Origin: Sabethes cyaneus
Taxonomy: Eukaryota > Arthropoda > Insecta > Diptera > Culicidae
Direction: 5' to 3'
Length of the DNA: 64,000 bases
Assembly: GCF_943734655.1 (NCBI RefSeq)
Contig: NC_071355.1
Span: forward strand, 69,383,449-69,447,448
In this document: positions 1 through 11,214 of the stretch, in pieces
Numbering within the stretch: position 1 is the stretch's first letter
Layout: the number at the start of each line of letters is the position of its first letter
Position numbers and translations under genes: made by a program
The notes under the pieces: generated by a model
The model's input: the letters and a program-made list of their open reading frames with translations, nothing else
What the model was told of the DNA's origin: nothing
Database searches by the model: none

Positions 1-347
1 AAAAGTTTATGCTTCCGAAGCACGATCGGATAGGGTACAGTGAAAACCGAAAGCATTTATCGCGCGGACAACTCTAGAATACTAATCGCACCGTGGATTG
101 GCTGCTTGACACAGACTTTTCTTTTCGTTTAGGAACTCACACCTGCCTGGTCGACTGTTGGAAGATGGTATACGGCTTATCCACTCCCGAATTCGTTGTC
201 GGACGGTTTAGTTTGTGGTAGATCGCAATAGTTGAAGTAGGGACCGATACTTGTGTCTTTATTAATACATATTATGTTAAATTGATTGGAATTACACGCA
301 CTAAAGAAGGTGTTCAAAAAAAATGGAAATAATATCAACTGGCGTGT

Positions 348-385
348 TATAAATATGACCTCATGTTTTGACAAGTAGTTCATTG
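348..385 (+). promoter_or_regulatory. Candidate TATA/initiator core promoter of the Pro/Val-rich secreted protein gene
   Basis: A TATAAATA box lies at 348-355. An arthropod-type initiator (TTCATT, with the A at 382) follows 34 nt after its first T, which is normal TATA-to-start spacing. This would give a 5' UTR of about 105 nt before the ATG at 489. The spacing and position are seen directly; promoter function is inferred. AT-rich insect DNA can produce such matches by chance, so confidence is moderate. Confidence 0.45.
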
Positions 386-488
386 TTGCGTTGCTATCCG
401 GTCGGGTGGATATTTCGGACCTGTTATCGAACTTGAAGAGGACAGTGTTGTTAACTAGTGTGTTGAAAATTGGACAAACAGTTGAACC

Positions 489-1658
489 ATGAGAATCAAT
501 AAGTGCCTTAAAGTGTGTTTAGTGTTATGCTGTGTTATAGTTAGTATATCTGCATTGAAGAAGAAACGAGGGTTGTACCATGGATTACCGGGTTATAGTA
601 TACCATTAGGAGCCAGTCTATACAAACCATATCACGCCAGTCCGTATGCTAAATTTCCCGGATTTTATAAGGGATATGGCGCCTTATCACCAGGATTTGC
701 ACTGTTCCCCGGTGGAGCAACGGTGGCATCGTATCAAAGAAACTTTCCAAAACTGCCGGCAGTTTATACACCGCCGTACTTGCCTCCGCTTGGCGTTCAG
801 TCGACAGTTCTACGTCCAGTTTCGAGCTTTGCTACAGTAGCTCCAGTGGCACCTTTTGCTCCAGTTGCGCCACTAGCCCCCGTAGCACCTGCAACACCAT
901 TGGTACCGGCATACCCGGCCGTGCCGCAGGTTCCAGTCATCCATACTCCTACATACATTCCAATTGGAAACGCACAGCAAACCTCCTTCTTTGCAACCTA
1001 CCCTCAGAAACCAATTATTCCTGTTGCCGTTCCTGCAGTTCCAGAGAAGCCGAAAGTGCCCATTTTCATCCAAAAGCCGCTCTATACTGGCTTTCAAAAT
1101 GTCATTCCAACAGGTGTGTTCCCTGCGGGAGTGTACAATCCTCAAGTAGCAGTGTCAAATGTTTCACCCACCTTCGTGGGAGTTCCCATCGCAGGACCAA
1201 CAGTTAGTACGCCTACAGTGTCGACAGCAACGGTAACTCAAACTGCTCAACAACCCTGGCGTCCGGTGGTTCTACATCATCCAACGCCGGCTCCGGCCAC
1301 AACGACGGCATTCAAACCGTCAATCAACTTGCTACCTCCTTTCACTCTGCCCGCTGGATCTCAGGGTCAAATCTACATCAGCAGTACACCCTCGACAATC
1401 GTCCATCAGGATAGCCAACAGCAGCAACAGCAGACGTTGCTTGATCTGGAACAAGGTATTACTTTGGTCCTAGTAGGAAGCAGATAACTTCATCTAACAA
1501 AAATTCAATTTTCAGCATCCCTTCATCATCACAGTCAGGAAGATGGGAACGGTGCTTTCAACGGTCAACCGTACGACGTAGCTTCGAACCACGGCAGGTA
1601 CAGCGGTCCTTCCAGCTACGATGTCGATATTACCCACAACGGATATCAGAAGAAATAA
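489..1658 (+). CDS. Secreted proline/valine/alanine-rich protein, two exons (cuticle- or matrix-like)
   Basis: The coding sequence is 489-1455 joined to 1516-1658, 369 residues in all. The intron (1456-1515) starts GTATTA and ends TTTTCAG. Read through without splicing, the frame meets a stop at 1487; splicing keeps it open to TAA at 1656-1658. The start has a basic residue, a hydrophobic stretch and small residues (MRINKCLKVCLVLCC...), a signal peptide of about 22 residues, then a KKKRG stretch. Residues 45-75 are rich in Tyr, Gly and Pro. Around residues 115-150 there are short PVAP/APVAP repeats, and the rest is Pro/Val/Thr-rich with a Gln run near residue 315. The C-terminal exon is polar (Ser, Asn, Gly, Tyr, His). 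No catalytic domain is seen. The composition resembles low-complexity cuticular or extracellular structural proteins of insects, but I do not recognise the family. AATAAA overlaps the stop codon. Confidence 0.8.
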
Positions 1659-2814
1659 ACACGATTAAATATCCTGTAAGGATTGTTCCGATCCAATTGC
1701 CATACTTTCTGTGTATAAATAGGAAACAAACAATTAATAATATTTATTACTCAAGCTGCATTTTATTACTGACCACAACCGAACAAAAGACTTTTCCATG
1801 GCTAAAGCCACGAACCTGTTTTCGACATGCAAAAATCGTGCTCTTGACTAGTAAGACGCAATAAAATGCTAAATTTGATGTTATAAAGACACTTCATAAT
1901 ATTATCATATATTAATACTTTAGGCCCTATTAAAGCCATATAAATGTATATCATTATAGGGCTTTAGGTTATATTGGGGTGGGAATATATTAAGGTTGAA
2001 AAAATATTTCCATAGAGAAAAGTAATATATTTTCAACAGTGTCTTGCCCCTCGATTTGATGTTAATAATATTAGAAATTGGGCTGTTGGACTACGCACTT
2101 GATCCATCAATCAAAATAGATGTGGTATAAAAATGACAAACTGTTATCAAATTGGTGAAACAGGCTATGATTGATCACACCCCAGTGGAAACGGAACTCA
2201 TTTGCTATTCTGCATTGCTACTACCTAGTTATTTTTTCATCTTTTTTAACTATTCCGGTCATAAGTTTTAATTTTGGCCTAGCGGATTTTTGATTATTTC
2301 ATAATCGTACGTGTCACTAGAAAATATGGGAAAAGATGAAAGCATTTGTGTAACGTGTCATGTCGATATTATTTTATTGGCAGTCGAATCACCACTAGCA
2401 TACATAATAAAGTGCGACGGCGGAAAGCAATGTTGAATGCGTCTTGTATCATGTTGGCCAATGGAAATGGATAGGCATGCATTTTGCAGTGCGATCCGGC
2501 GCATTTAAAAAGTTTTACGCCAGCTGCGCATACTCAATTGCTTTAATGTGTACCTAGCATGATGCATCGAAATCCGGACGGTTTTGTTTTAAAGTTTTAC
2601 GGTTTTGTGAACTTGTTATTACGAAGAAATCTATTTCTAAAGCTTAACATCAAAATAAAATATAAGTATAAAGTATAAAAATAATATAAGTATAAAAATA
2701 AAATATAAAATTGATCGAAAGGGCTTTCAACCAGCGCTTTTAAATGTTAAGGAAAAAATAATGCTGGAAAACGTTATTGCAAGTGCAGAGACAGGATATA
2801 CGGTCACCGAAAGA
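1659..2814. other. Intergenic, no gene seen
   Basis: AT-rich sequence between the first gene and element X. An imperfect inverted repeat around a short AT centre lies near 1922-1972. A TATAAG/TATAAA-like simple stretch lies at about 2648-2715. No convincing coding frame or RNA gene. Confidence 0.5.
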
Positions 2815-3018
2815 CTACCCAGCTAGCACCAACTCGTATATCAATGTACGAAAACTATCGCAAATATCTCATAACAAACTCGAAATCGTAACTAAAGCTG
2901 GATAAAGTGGGATCAAGTTGATTTTATGTCGTATATAATGATAATGACTGACATACATACGATTTTCAGCACAAAATCGTAGAGTAGTACGGAGCGACTC
3001 GCGCTTAATCGGATATTA

Positions 3019-3040
3019 TCTATACCTATAAAGAAGGATT

Positions 3041-3077
<37 letters not shown>

Positions 3078-4239
3078 TTTGTGTTCCTTATAGAATCAAA
3101 AACTACTGAACCAATCGGCGTGAAAATTTGCATGTAGAGGTTTTTAGGGCCAGGAAAGGTTTTAGTGATGGTTAGAGACCCCTCCCCCCACTAAGAGGGG
3201 GGGCTCCCATACAAATGAAACACAAATTTCTGCATAATTCGAGAACTAATTAAGCAAATAGAACCAAATTTGGCATGTGGGTGTTTTCGGTGACAAGAAT
3301 TTATTCTAGGGTAATTTGAGACCCCTCCCCTCTTTATAAGGGGAATTATAACTCCTCTCCCCTTTAAGAGGGGGGGTTTCCATACCAATTTCCTCATAAC
3401 TCGAGAACTAATCAAGCAAATGGAACCAACTTTGGCATGTGAAGGTTTTCGAGGGCAAGAAAATTTTCTACGGTGAATTAGGACCCCTCCCCACTCTAAG
3501 AGGGGGGGCTCCTGTACAAATGAAATACAAATTTCCTCCTAACTCGAGAACTAATCAAGCAAATAGAACAACATTTGGCATGTGGGTGTTTTTGGAGGCA
3601 ACCATTTTTCCCATGATGAATTAGGACTTCTTACCTTTTTAGGAGGGGGGAGGCTCCCATTCAAACGAAATACAAATTTGCTCATAACTTTAGAACTAAT
3701 CAAGTAAATGGAACCAAATTTGGCATGTGAGAGTTTTAGATGGCAGAATTTTTTTTCTGTGGTGTATTACGACCCCTTTCCCTTTTAAGAGGGTGGGCTT
3801 CCATACAAATGAAATACAAATTTCCTTATAATTTGAGTACTAATCAAGCAAATGGAACCAAATTTAGCATGTAGGAGATTTTTGAGTCTTGAATTTATTT
3901 TATGATAGTTAGAGACCTCTCACCCCTGTGGTAGGGGGATATGGACTCTCATACAAATAAAACAGAAATTTTGGCGAAACTCAAAAACTAATCCAACTCG
4001 AGAAATTCGAGACTCTTCCATAAAACATTAATCAATAACAAGACCACAAAAACTATCTATAGTAACACTAGATCATTCAGGACGAGCCGGTCGCGAGTGT
4101 TGCCGGTGACCCGCCGTCGGAAGCGCCGCCCACTGGGGGACTTGCAAAACTCGAGAAGTGATAAAGATCATCCGAGATTCATGATTTATGTACAACACAG
4201 GTTAATTTGTGGCAATACGAAGTTTGTCGGGTCAGCTAG
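3019..4239 (+). mobile_element. Non-autonomous Helitron, nested in element X
   Basis: It begins TC (TCTATACCTATAA) after an A and ends GGGTCAGCTAG before a T, the Helitron pattern of 5' TC, 3' CTRR and insertion between A and T without duplication. After the 5' (TCTG)n block come diverged tandem units of about 130-150 bp, each with C/G-rich runs plus 'CATACAAATGAAA' and 'CTCGAGAACTAATCAAGC'-like motifs. No Rep/helicase is present. Fragments of the same family lie at 19020-19466 (-) and 40688-41933 (-). Confidence 0.75.
3041..3077 (+). repeat. (TCTG)n microsatellite near the Helitron 5' end
   Basis: About nine perfect TCTG units. The same block marks the 5' end of the related copies on the minus strand near 19440 and 41900. 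Confidence 0.9.
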
Positions 4240-4799
4240 TCGTATATAAATACTTATATGGTCGTAATGCTCAAAATTATTCGTAATCACGTATATCGCC
4301 TCCAAAATAGTACGGATATGCCAATTTTGCGCATGAAATTCGATTTATTTAGCATGTATATCTGTACGTAATGCTGATTTTTACCTTTTTTATACATATG
4401 AAAATGCTAGCTGGGTAGTAGCGTGCCCAAAACAACGGACTGACAGACTGATTGTTTCCTGAAGTCACCAAACATTGCATCGTTGCGAGCGCAGATTGAT
4501 TTGTAAGAACCATTCATACTGTGAATCGTAAGGCGAACTATGCAGGGCAGTATACTCCGAACATATCCTGTTGCTGAATAATTATTTAACCAGTGCCTTA
4601 AAATGCGTGCGCAGATGACAGTCTTTCCAGCGCGTTAGCCTAGACATAAACAAAATGTGGGGCACTCGATCTTTCAGAAAAACGTTTTGCCTTTTGACCC
4701 GGCAAAGAGAGTAACCGTAGGAAGACGAATCTATTTATTACTTATCACAAAAATGTCGGCCAATTGGGTTGAAAATTCCGGATTTTCCGGGCTAACTGG

Positions 4800-5245
4800 A
4801 TTTAAAATCAAAGTTGCAATTGGATTAGCAATTAGACTTGAACTAGAAATTAGTATAGAAGTTGGACCTGAAATTAGACTTAAGTTAAGAGTAATGTTGA
4901 CTGGAAGAAATACTTGGAATAAGACCAGATATTGCTCCTAAAACAGAATTTGAAGATTTGATTTGAGGCATTGAATAAGACTTCGAATGAGATTTGAAAT
5001 TAAACACGAAATTAAAATTAAACTTAAAATTGAAATTGAAAGTGGTAAAAATTGAATTGTACTTGAAATTGGACTTGAAATCGGAGTTTAAATTTGACTT
5101 AAAATTGAACCTGAAATTGGAATGACAATAGATTCTAGATGGATCTTTAAATCTGACATGCAATTGAACTTGCAATTAAGCTAGACATTAGACATTACAT
5201 TAAACTTGAATTTGGACTAATTTGAACTTGCAGTGCTACTTCAAC
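4800..5245. repeat. Degenerate ~12-bp tandem array, TTGAAATTGGAC-like
   Basis: Irregular repeats of variants of CTTGAAATTGGA/ATTGAAATTAAA. The same motif returns at 13310-13460, on the other side of the Z insertions, which suggests one array later split and expanded. Open frames here (Asn/Phe/Lys-rich) are repeat artefacts. Confidence 0.7.
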
Positions 5246-6114
5246 ACGATAATTTCGTAATTTTACTTGGAATCAGGATTGACATTTTTCGTCTTATTCT
5301 CGTTTTCTGTTCCGTTTTTTCGTTTTTTCACTTATTGTTCCGTATTTGTGTAGCGTTTTTTTTATTTTGGATTTCCCTTTCCACCATTTTTCATCTTTTT
5401 CTTTCGTTTTCGTTGTGTTCTGTCCTGTGTTACATCCGTTTTTTTTGCTATTTTCTTTATCGTTTTCCGTCTTTTCTCTTCACTTATTCCCTTGTTTTCG
5501 TTTAAGTCTTCGTCTTTTTTAAACTCTTTTTATCTCCTTCCCTTATCGTTTTTCTTCTCAGTCTGTACCGTTTTTTCTCTTTCTCTTTCGGTTTTCCCAT
5601 TTTATCCCCCGTTTATGCCTTTTTCTCTTTCGTTTTACACTTTTCTTTAGTCTGTTTTTCCTTTCTTGGGAGTGAAGAAGTGTCTGGTGCTAATAAACCG
5701 GATGTACCAGAAAATTTGGATATAAGGGCCAAAAATATATTCGGTCGTTCAATGACAGGTGAGGCTCGCACCCACGTTCTTTCGGCTGTAATCCGTATGT
5801 TTTATCATATACAAGTAAAAACAAAAACGAAACACCCGGTGGTAGCAAATTCACACCAGACACTTCCTCACTCCCAAAAGAGTCCGTCATGACTGTTTTT
5901 CTAAACGGAACTTTTTCCAAGTTTTGGTCCGATCTTTCTTTTCGGTCAGTTGTTTCTTCTCCCTCTGTTATGTTTTCCTGAGTCCTGATCTTTCTTTTCC
6001 GTTTTTTACCTTTTTTCTTGCAATTTTTCTTGTTTCCAAGTTTCCCGGTTTCAACCTTTCTTTTTTTTCATGTCCCATTCTGTCTCGATTTTTCTTTTTT
6101 TCATACCAGTTTTA

Positions 6115-6182
<68 letters not shown>

Positions 6183-6341
6183 TATTCTCTTTTTCTATCC
6201 CGTTTGTCCAGTTTTTGTCACGTTTTCCTCTGGGTACTTTTTCCTCCTATTTTATTTTTCCTACATTTTGCTTCTTTTTGTGGGGCGCAGGAGGAAACGG
6301 ACTATCTCTTAGTCCTAATGTTTCTAAAGTTTTCGCCTTTT
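5246..6341. repeat. Pyrimidine-rich degenerate array (TTTTCGTTTTC-like) with a (CT)n block
   Basis: Strongly T/C-biased low-complexity DNA with recurring CGTTTT/CCGTTTT. It continues at 10779-11027 and 13015-13310 between and after Z copies, so the Z elements inserted into or spread with this array. About 30 CT units lie at 6119-6179. The Ser/Leu/Phe-rich open frames are artefacts of the repeat. Confidence 0.75.
5666..5877. mobile_element. MITE, 212 bp, TIR TTGGGAGTGARGAAGTGTCT
   Basis: The ends are inverted repeats of about 24 bp with one mismatch (TTGGGAGTGAAGAAGTGTCT at the left; complement of TTGGGAGTGAGGAAGTGTCT at the right). Unlike its pyrimidine-rich surroundings, the interior is ordinary mixed sequence, so it is a clear insertion. 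No coding capacity. Confidence 0.75.
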
Positions 6342-6456
6342 ACCTTTGTTATACTATAACAAAGGTTTAGGAATTGGTCGAAAAACACGAAATTGATCCG
6401 AGGCCCGGAGGGCCGAGCCACATATACCAATCGACAGGGTTCGACGAACTGAGCAA

Positions 6457-6459
<3 letters not shown>

Positions 6460-6494
<35 letters not shown>
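6460..6494 (+). repeat. (TG)n microsatellite in Z copy 1
   Basis: About 17 TG units, then TATGTGTG/TATGTATG. It occupies the same position in every Z copy and so belongs to the element. Confidence 0.9.
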
Positions 6495-6500
<6 letters not shown>

Positions 6501-8448
6501 TATGTATGTGCGGGGCGCAACTTTTCTATCGCCTGTTTCTCGAAGATGGCTGAACGGATTTGTTCGCTATTACTTTTGTTTGAAAGGTATTATTGCCTAG
6601 TACATCACTATTGAATTGTTTCATGGTCCGACTTTTCGTTTGAAAGTTATAAGCAAAAATGTGAAAATTACGTGACACGATTTTCTCCGGAACCAATTGA
6701 CCGATTTCAACGATCTTAGTATCGAATTAAAGCTCTTGTTAAGGCTAAATTTTTCGGATAAATTTTATTGAAAACAAACGAGTAGTTTAAAAGTTATGCT
6801 TAAAAAACCTGTTTTGACAAGGTAATAATTATCGCCTGTTTCTTAGAGATGGCTAAACCGATTCAGGCGCTTTTAGTCTCATTTGAAAGGTAACATAGCC
6901 TAATAGATCACTATTGATTTGTTTTTTGATTGGACGTTTAATTTGAAAGTTATGAGCAATTGAAAACAACACATTAAAATTTACAATAATTTATAACGAT
7001 TTCAGCTAAGATAGTTTATCTAGTTTGAATTATTTTGGCATCAAATTAGAGATTTTAATGCTGCAAATATATCTGCAAAATTTCAGAAGAATCGGTTTTG
7101 CCGATCAAAAGATATTAATCCTCCAACACTCGCGCCAACTTTTGTAATACGGTTACTCGCGCGCACAATGGCCCAAAGCCAAAAAGACATGCGCACTAGA
7201 GTTTTGACTGAGAAAACTTGGTTTTAGGTTTATGAAACCTTCGGAAGAATTTCTTGAAATTGAAAGTTCTATCATCTGGTGCAATTTAAATTTTGATTAA
7301 TCCCCCTAAAAGTGAAATAAAAAAAATATTTTTCTTCAGTTTCAATATAACACATTGATGTGTTCTGCAAAGTTTTAGAACATATTATTACAAGAAATTT
7401 TGTTGAACACAGTAACCTTCTATCTATTCAGCGAAGATAGAAAATCTTATTTATTGTTTATGAATTTGTAAAATCAGTATTTTATATTTTAGCTCTTTTT
7501 GTAATTGTTGTATGACTTCATGACTTCATGTATTATAAAATTGTACAAATAGTAAAAATACACAACTTTGCTGAATATAGTGTACCTCTATGTTTGTTTG
7601 TTTAGGTACTGTAGAACTTTTATTATAAAAAATACCTTAATTTTGAATCCAAATTACTCGACTACCAACAGATAAATTTTAAACATTTTACATTTGCTGA
7701 TAGTTTTGCTGCATACAGACACCATTTTTCCATAAGAAGAAACGAGAGAAAATTCCAGTTGGGATCAATTGCGGTACACTTCACATGCTGATTGCTTCGT
7801 TTCTGTGATGTCAGTTTATGCTGATCTATTTTCCCAACAATTTAAAGCATTAATGCATTGAATAATTATGACATTTTCCTCATAACAAGTTAATTGAAGA
7901 ATATACGTTAGTTAAACAGCGATTTGTAACTTTATAACAATATGGCATTCAAAAACCTACACGTGTTGTACAAAATGCAACAGCGTGAGTAACCGAAGGT
8001 TAATAAAAATTGATGAAATTTATTTAAGAAAACTTTATTAATGTCAATCAAAAAGAATGGCATTACAGGAATTTATGCATAGTTCTAAAACCTACAAACT
8101 AGACCTATACTAGGCAATGTATATCTATATAATAAAACCAAGTTGGTTCGTTTGTTTGTAAGGGATAAACTCAAGAACGGCAGGACGGAATTGCATGATT
8201 CTTTTTTCAAATGATGTGCTTTGGTTTGCATCAGGTTTATACGCAAAAAAAATATATTAAAAATCTACGCGAAAAACTGAAAAATAGTAAAAAACCGATA
8301 TTTTACTTTTCCCGCCATTCGTCGCATAGACAATGTTTTAGACTACTATGATTATTATCGGTGCAAATCAACCGGCGTCGCATTCAATATGCGTCGTTGC
8401 TGGGCTAACAAACATGTTGATGAGGGTAACTTTGATTGAATGGTCAAT

Positions 8449-10350
8449 AGTGCCTGATTTTCACAGAACATCTGTTCGTTACAACTGTGTTAGAAATACT
8501 GAATACTGAAATACTTAGAAACTGAGTTAGAAATGTTTGTTCGATTTAATCGACGTTTTTCGGCGAAATAAGTATGAAGATTTTTAAATACCAGTTAGTC
8601 CGGACGTTTCGTGCTACTACTGGTCTTCGCTCATCATCTGCGGACAACTTTTTCGTCCATTAGGTTCTACTTGGTTTATCTTTCTCCAAGTCCAAGTAGA
8701 ACCTAATGGACGAAAAAGTTGTCCGCAGATGATGAGCGAAGACCAGTAGTAGCTCGAAACGTCCGGACTAACTGGTATTTAAAAATCTTCATACTTATTT
8801 CGCCGAAAAACGTCGATTAAATCGAACAAACATTGCGGTGGCGGCGATTATCTGAAATCAACATTAGTTAGAAATGGTAATCTTTCCAGAATCCTAAAAC
8901 TTATTGCCAAATATTCATTGAAAACATGTGGAAAATGTTGATTTTTCAATTTATAGCACTCAACAGTTAAGCTGGCTGTTAATATATTTTTTGTAAAAGT
9001 AAATTCGATAGCTATAGATAATGCCTAATTCCGTCTGCTGTAGTTGTCCGTTAATATGGTATGCAATATACATATATTGAAACAGAAGTTTTATTCTTGC
9101 TAATAAACAGTTTTATGGGCTAGCAAATTTAAAAAATAATAAATGTTGTATAATGCGTTGGGGGTTCAGTTTATAAAAGAGCCTAACAGTCTAGAACTAA
9201 TTCTTTCACATCATTTATCAAATTAATGAAATTAACCAGAACTGGAAACTTTCTACATTGTATGCGTTTCTAATGCATGTTTACAAAAGTTTCAATGACT
9301 AAAAATTGTATGAAGCTATATGACCGTCAAGTGAAGAATATACTTTATGTATTAAATTTAATTGAAAAATGTACTTGAAAAGAATATTAGCTGAAATAAA
9401 TAAACACTAAAAGTACATGTAACCCATTAGAATAAATCGTATTGAAAACAACGTTAATTATTTTTTGTCCTTTTCTCTTCTGATTAGACTTCTAAAAGTG
9501 CAAAAAGGCTCATAAAATTATAATTCTGTGTCAAATTGTTTTGAAATACCAAAGTAATAAAGAAGACAAAAAAGGGTTTAAGACAAGGCCGTACATTTAT
9601 TTGCATTTTTGTATGTTTGAGGAGTTCAGCAAGAAATAATTTCATTTTATATATAGCATTGATTATATTTTGAGGAATAATGAAACCTATCGGATTGGTA
9701 TAATATACTAACAAAGGTAATTGTTTGAGGACTTTTAGTAGAGTATAATTCATTCGGTAAATTCTTACCAATCGATTGATAAGTAAAATTAAAAATCTAT
9801 AATGAATCTAATTGACATTCTCATTTCATACATATGAATATCAAATTTAAATTCAAAAATTACGGTGGCAATCACAACAAAGCTCTGATTTCGATAGAGG
9901 AAATCGAAAGTGTCAACAAATTATATGTTTAATAAGCCAAAAATTTGCGTAAAAAAGGACATGCAAAATTTCAAATCAATGGGAGAATGCACAAAGGCGA
10001 AAGAAAACATTTGAGGGCGTTGAACAAAACAATCATAGATTTCGGCGGCAATGAAAATATAGTTGGTGGTGCAATGATTCTATTCTCAAAAAGTTTTGAA
10101 TGTATATTGCATATCATTAGACAGTTAACTGCAGTAGATGGAATTAGGCGTTATATAATAACATCGAGTCTACTTTTACAAAAAATAAATTGACATTCAG
10201 CACAACTGTTGGGTACTGAGAATTGAAAAATCAACATTTTCCACATGTTTTTAGCGTATATTTGGCAATAAATTTTACGATTTTGGTTTAGCACAGTTGT
10301 AAGATACAGATGTTCTAGGAAAATCCGGTAGTCAATTAACCATTCCCTCA
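8449..10350. repeat. Long inverted-repeat structure R inside the Helitron
   Basis: The left segments (8449-8497 and 8876-9075) are complementary with mismatches to about 10095-10350; shared stretches include ACATGTGGAAAATGTTG and ATGCAATATACAT. The left arm is split by the 8498-8866 insertion. This is either a TIR element swallowed by the Helitron or the Helitron's own structure. Confidence 0.55.
8498..8866. mobile_element. 369-bp foldback insertion with a 9-bp target duplication and hammerhead-like motifs
   Basis: GTTAGAAAT at 8489-8497 and again at 8867-8875 flanks the insert. It is dominated by a hairpin: arms 8532-8674 and 8692-8834 (143 bp each, one mismatch) around a 17-nt loop. Each arm contains a motif with the stem GTCCG...CGGAC, a TGATGAGC...GCTCGAAAC core and GTC (8721-8768 on +, mirrored at 8598-8645 on -). 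This resembles a minimal hammerhead ribozyme. No coding capacity. Confidence 0.65.
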
Positions 10351-10778
10351 AAAGATAAACTTCTCAAAAACGCACAAAACTTAACCTACACTTTGAGTAC
10401 ATCCAAAATTTAGTATTTACGGCATTTAATTCAATTAGTGGCAGTACGAAGTTTGCCGGGTCAGCTAGTGTTAAATAATAATATTTCCTCTTACAACTTG
10501 CTTTTACTTGCACTTACTCAAATTAGTAACAACCAACTTACCCTTACTCAGTAATTTCATGAAAAAAGGATCTATCAAAATTTATAAGTGCTCCTATTTT
10601 GTTCAAATTGTGAACACTTATTCAATTTCCAACAATTTTATGAAAACCAACGAACTACGTAACGTTAACCAATAGATGAATTATGTTCCGAAGACGTGTC
10701 GATTTCTATCTCAAATAGCAAGTAAGACCGTATAACAAAGGTTCCTTTCACCACTAGGTGGATTAAATCGGGTTTTTT

Positions 10779-11027
10779 TAACACTCTTCGGTTTTCGTTT
10801 TTGTTTTCGTTCCGTTTTTCCTTTTCAGAGGCCCCGTTTTGCGTTTATGTTATTTTGTACTCTTTTTTCGCTGTGCTCTCTGGTTAACTCTCGTTTTTCG
10901 TTTTTTACTTTTATACCTATTTTGGGCTGAACAAGAATTCTTTTTATTGACCATTTTCCCATCCCATTCTTACTTTGTCTCATCTTTCCCCTTTTATGTC
11001 CTGTTTTACCTTTTTACCTTTGTTATT
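10779..11027. repeat. Pyrimidine-rich array segment between two Z copies
   Basis: The same TTTTCGTTTTCG-type sequence as 5246-6341. It ends with a partial duplicate of the Z terminal motif (TTACCTTTGTTAT) just before Z copy 2. Confidence 0.65.
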
Positions 11028-11142
11028 ACCTTTGTTATACTATAACAAAGGTTTAAAAATTGGTCGAAAAACACGAAATTGATCCGAGGCTTAGAGGGCC
11101 AAGTCACATATACCAATCGATAGGGCTCGACGATTTGAGCAA

Positions 11143-11214
<72 letters not shown>

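Larger units (their letters stand above)
2815..4418. mobile_element. TIR element of family X (first copy), host of a nested Helitron
   Basis: The ends are inverted repeats, CTACCCAGCTAGCA at 2815 and its complement at 4405-4418. The body is split at 3018/4240 by a Helitron. The same family recurs at 43.16-48.16 kb without the Helitron; the shared segments include the stretches near ACATACGATTTTCAGC and CGTATATCGCCTCC. It is non-coding, so it is a MITE-like element. The target duplication is not clear. Confidence 0.7.
8124..10468 (+). mobile_element. Helitron-type insertion in Z copy 1, boundaries proven by an empty site
   Basis: It begins TCTATATAATAAAACC and ends TTTGCCGGGTCAGCTAG. Z copy 4 reads GCAATGTATA-TGTTAAAG near 24920, while copy 1 reads ...AATGTATA-[insert]-TGTTAAATA. 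The insert therefore sits exactly between A and T with no duplication, as Helitrons do. The 3' end matches that of the 3019-4239 element; the body does not. Inside are a long inverted repeat (about 8449-9075 against 10095-10350) and a foldback insertion. No helicase frame is seen. Confidence 0.75.
6342..10775 (+). mobile_element. Family Z element (copy 1), interrupted by a 2.3-kb Helitron
   Basis: The left end is the hairpin ACCTTTGTTATA-C-TATAACAAAGGT. The right end carries GTATAACAAAGGT, then the palindrome CCACTAGGTGG and a GGGTTTT tail. Net length without the nested Helitron is about 2.1 kb. A (TG)n block lies about 120 bp inside the left end. Three further near-complete copies are in the window (11028-13014; 21197-23147 reversed; 23163-25230) plus end fragments at 38815 and 57937. 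No coding frame; the class is uncertain. Confidence 0.75.

Noticed and set aside
5924..6370. Three overlapping Ser/Leu/Phe-rich open frames
   Set aside because: They run through the (CT)n block and the T/C-rich array; the sequence simply lacks stop codons in those frames.
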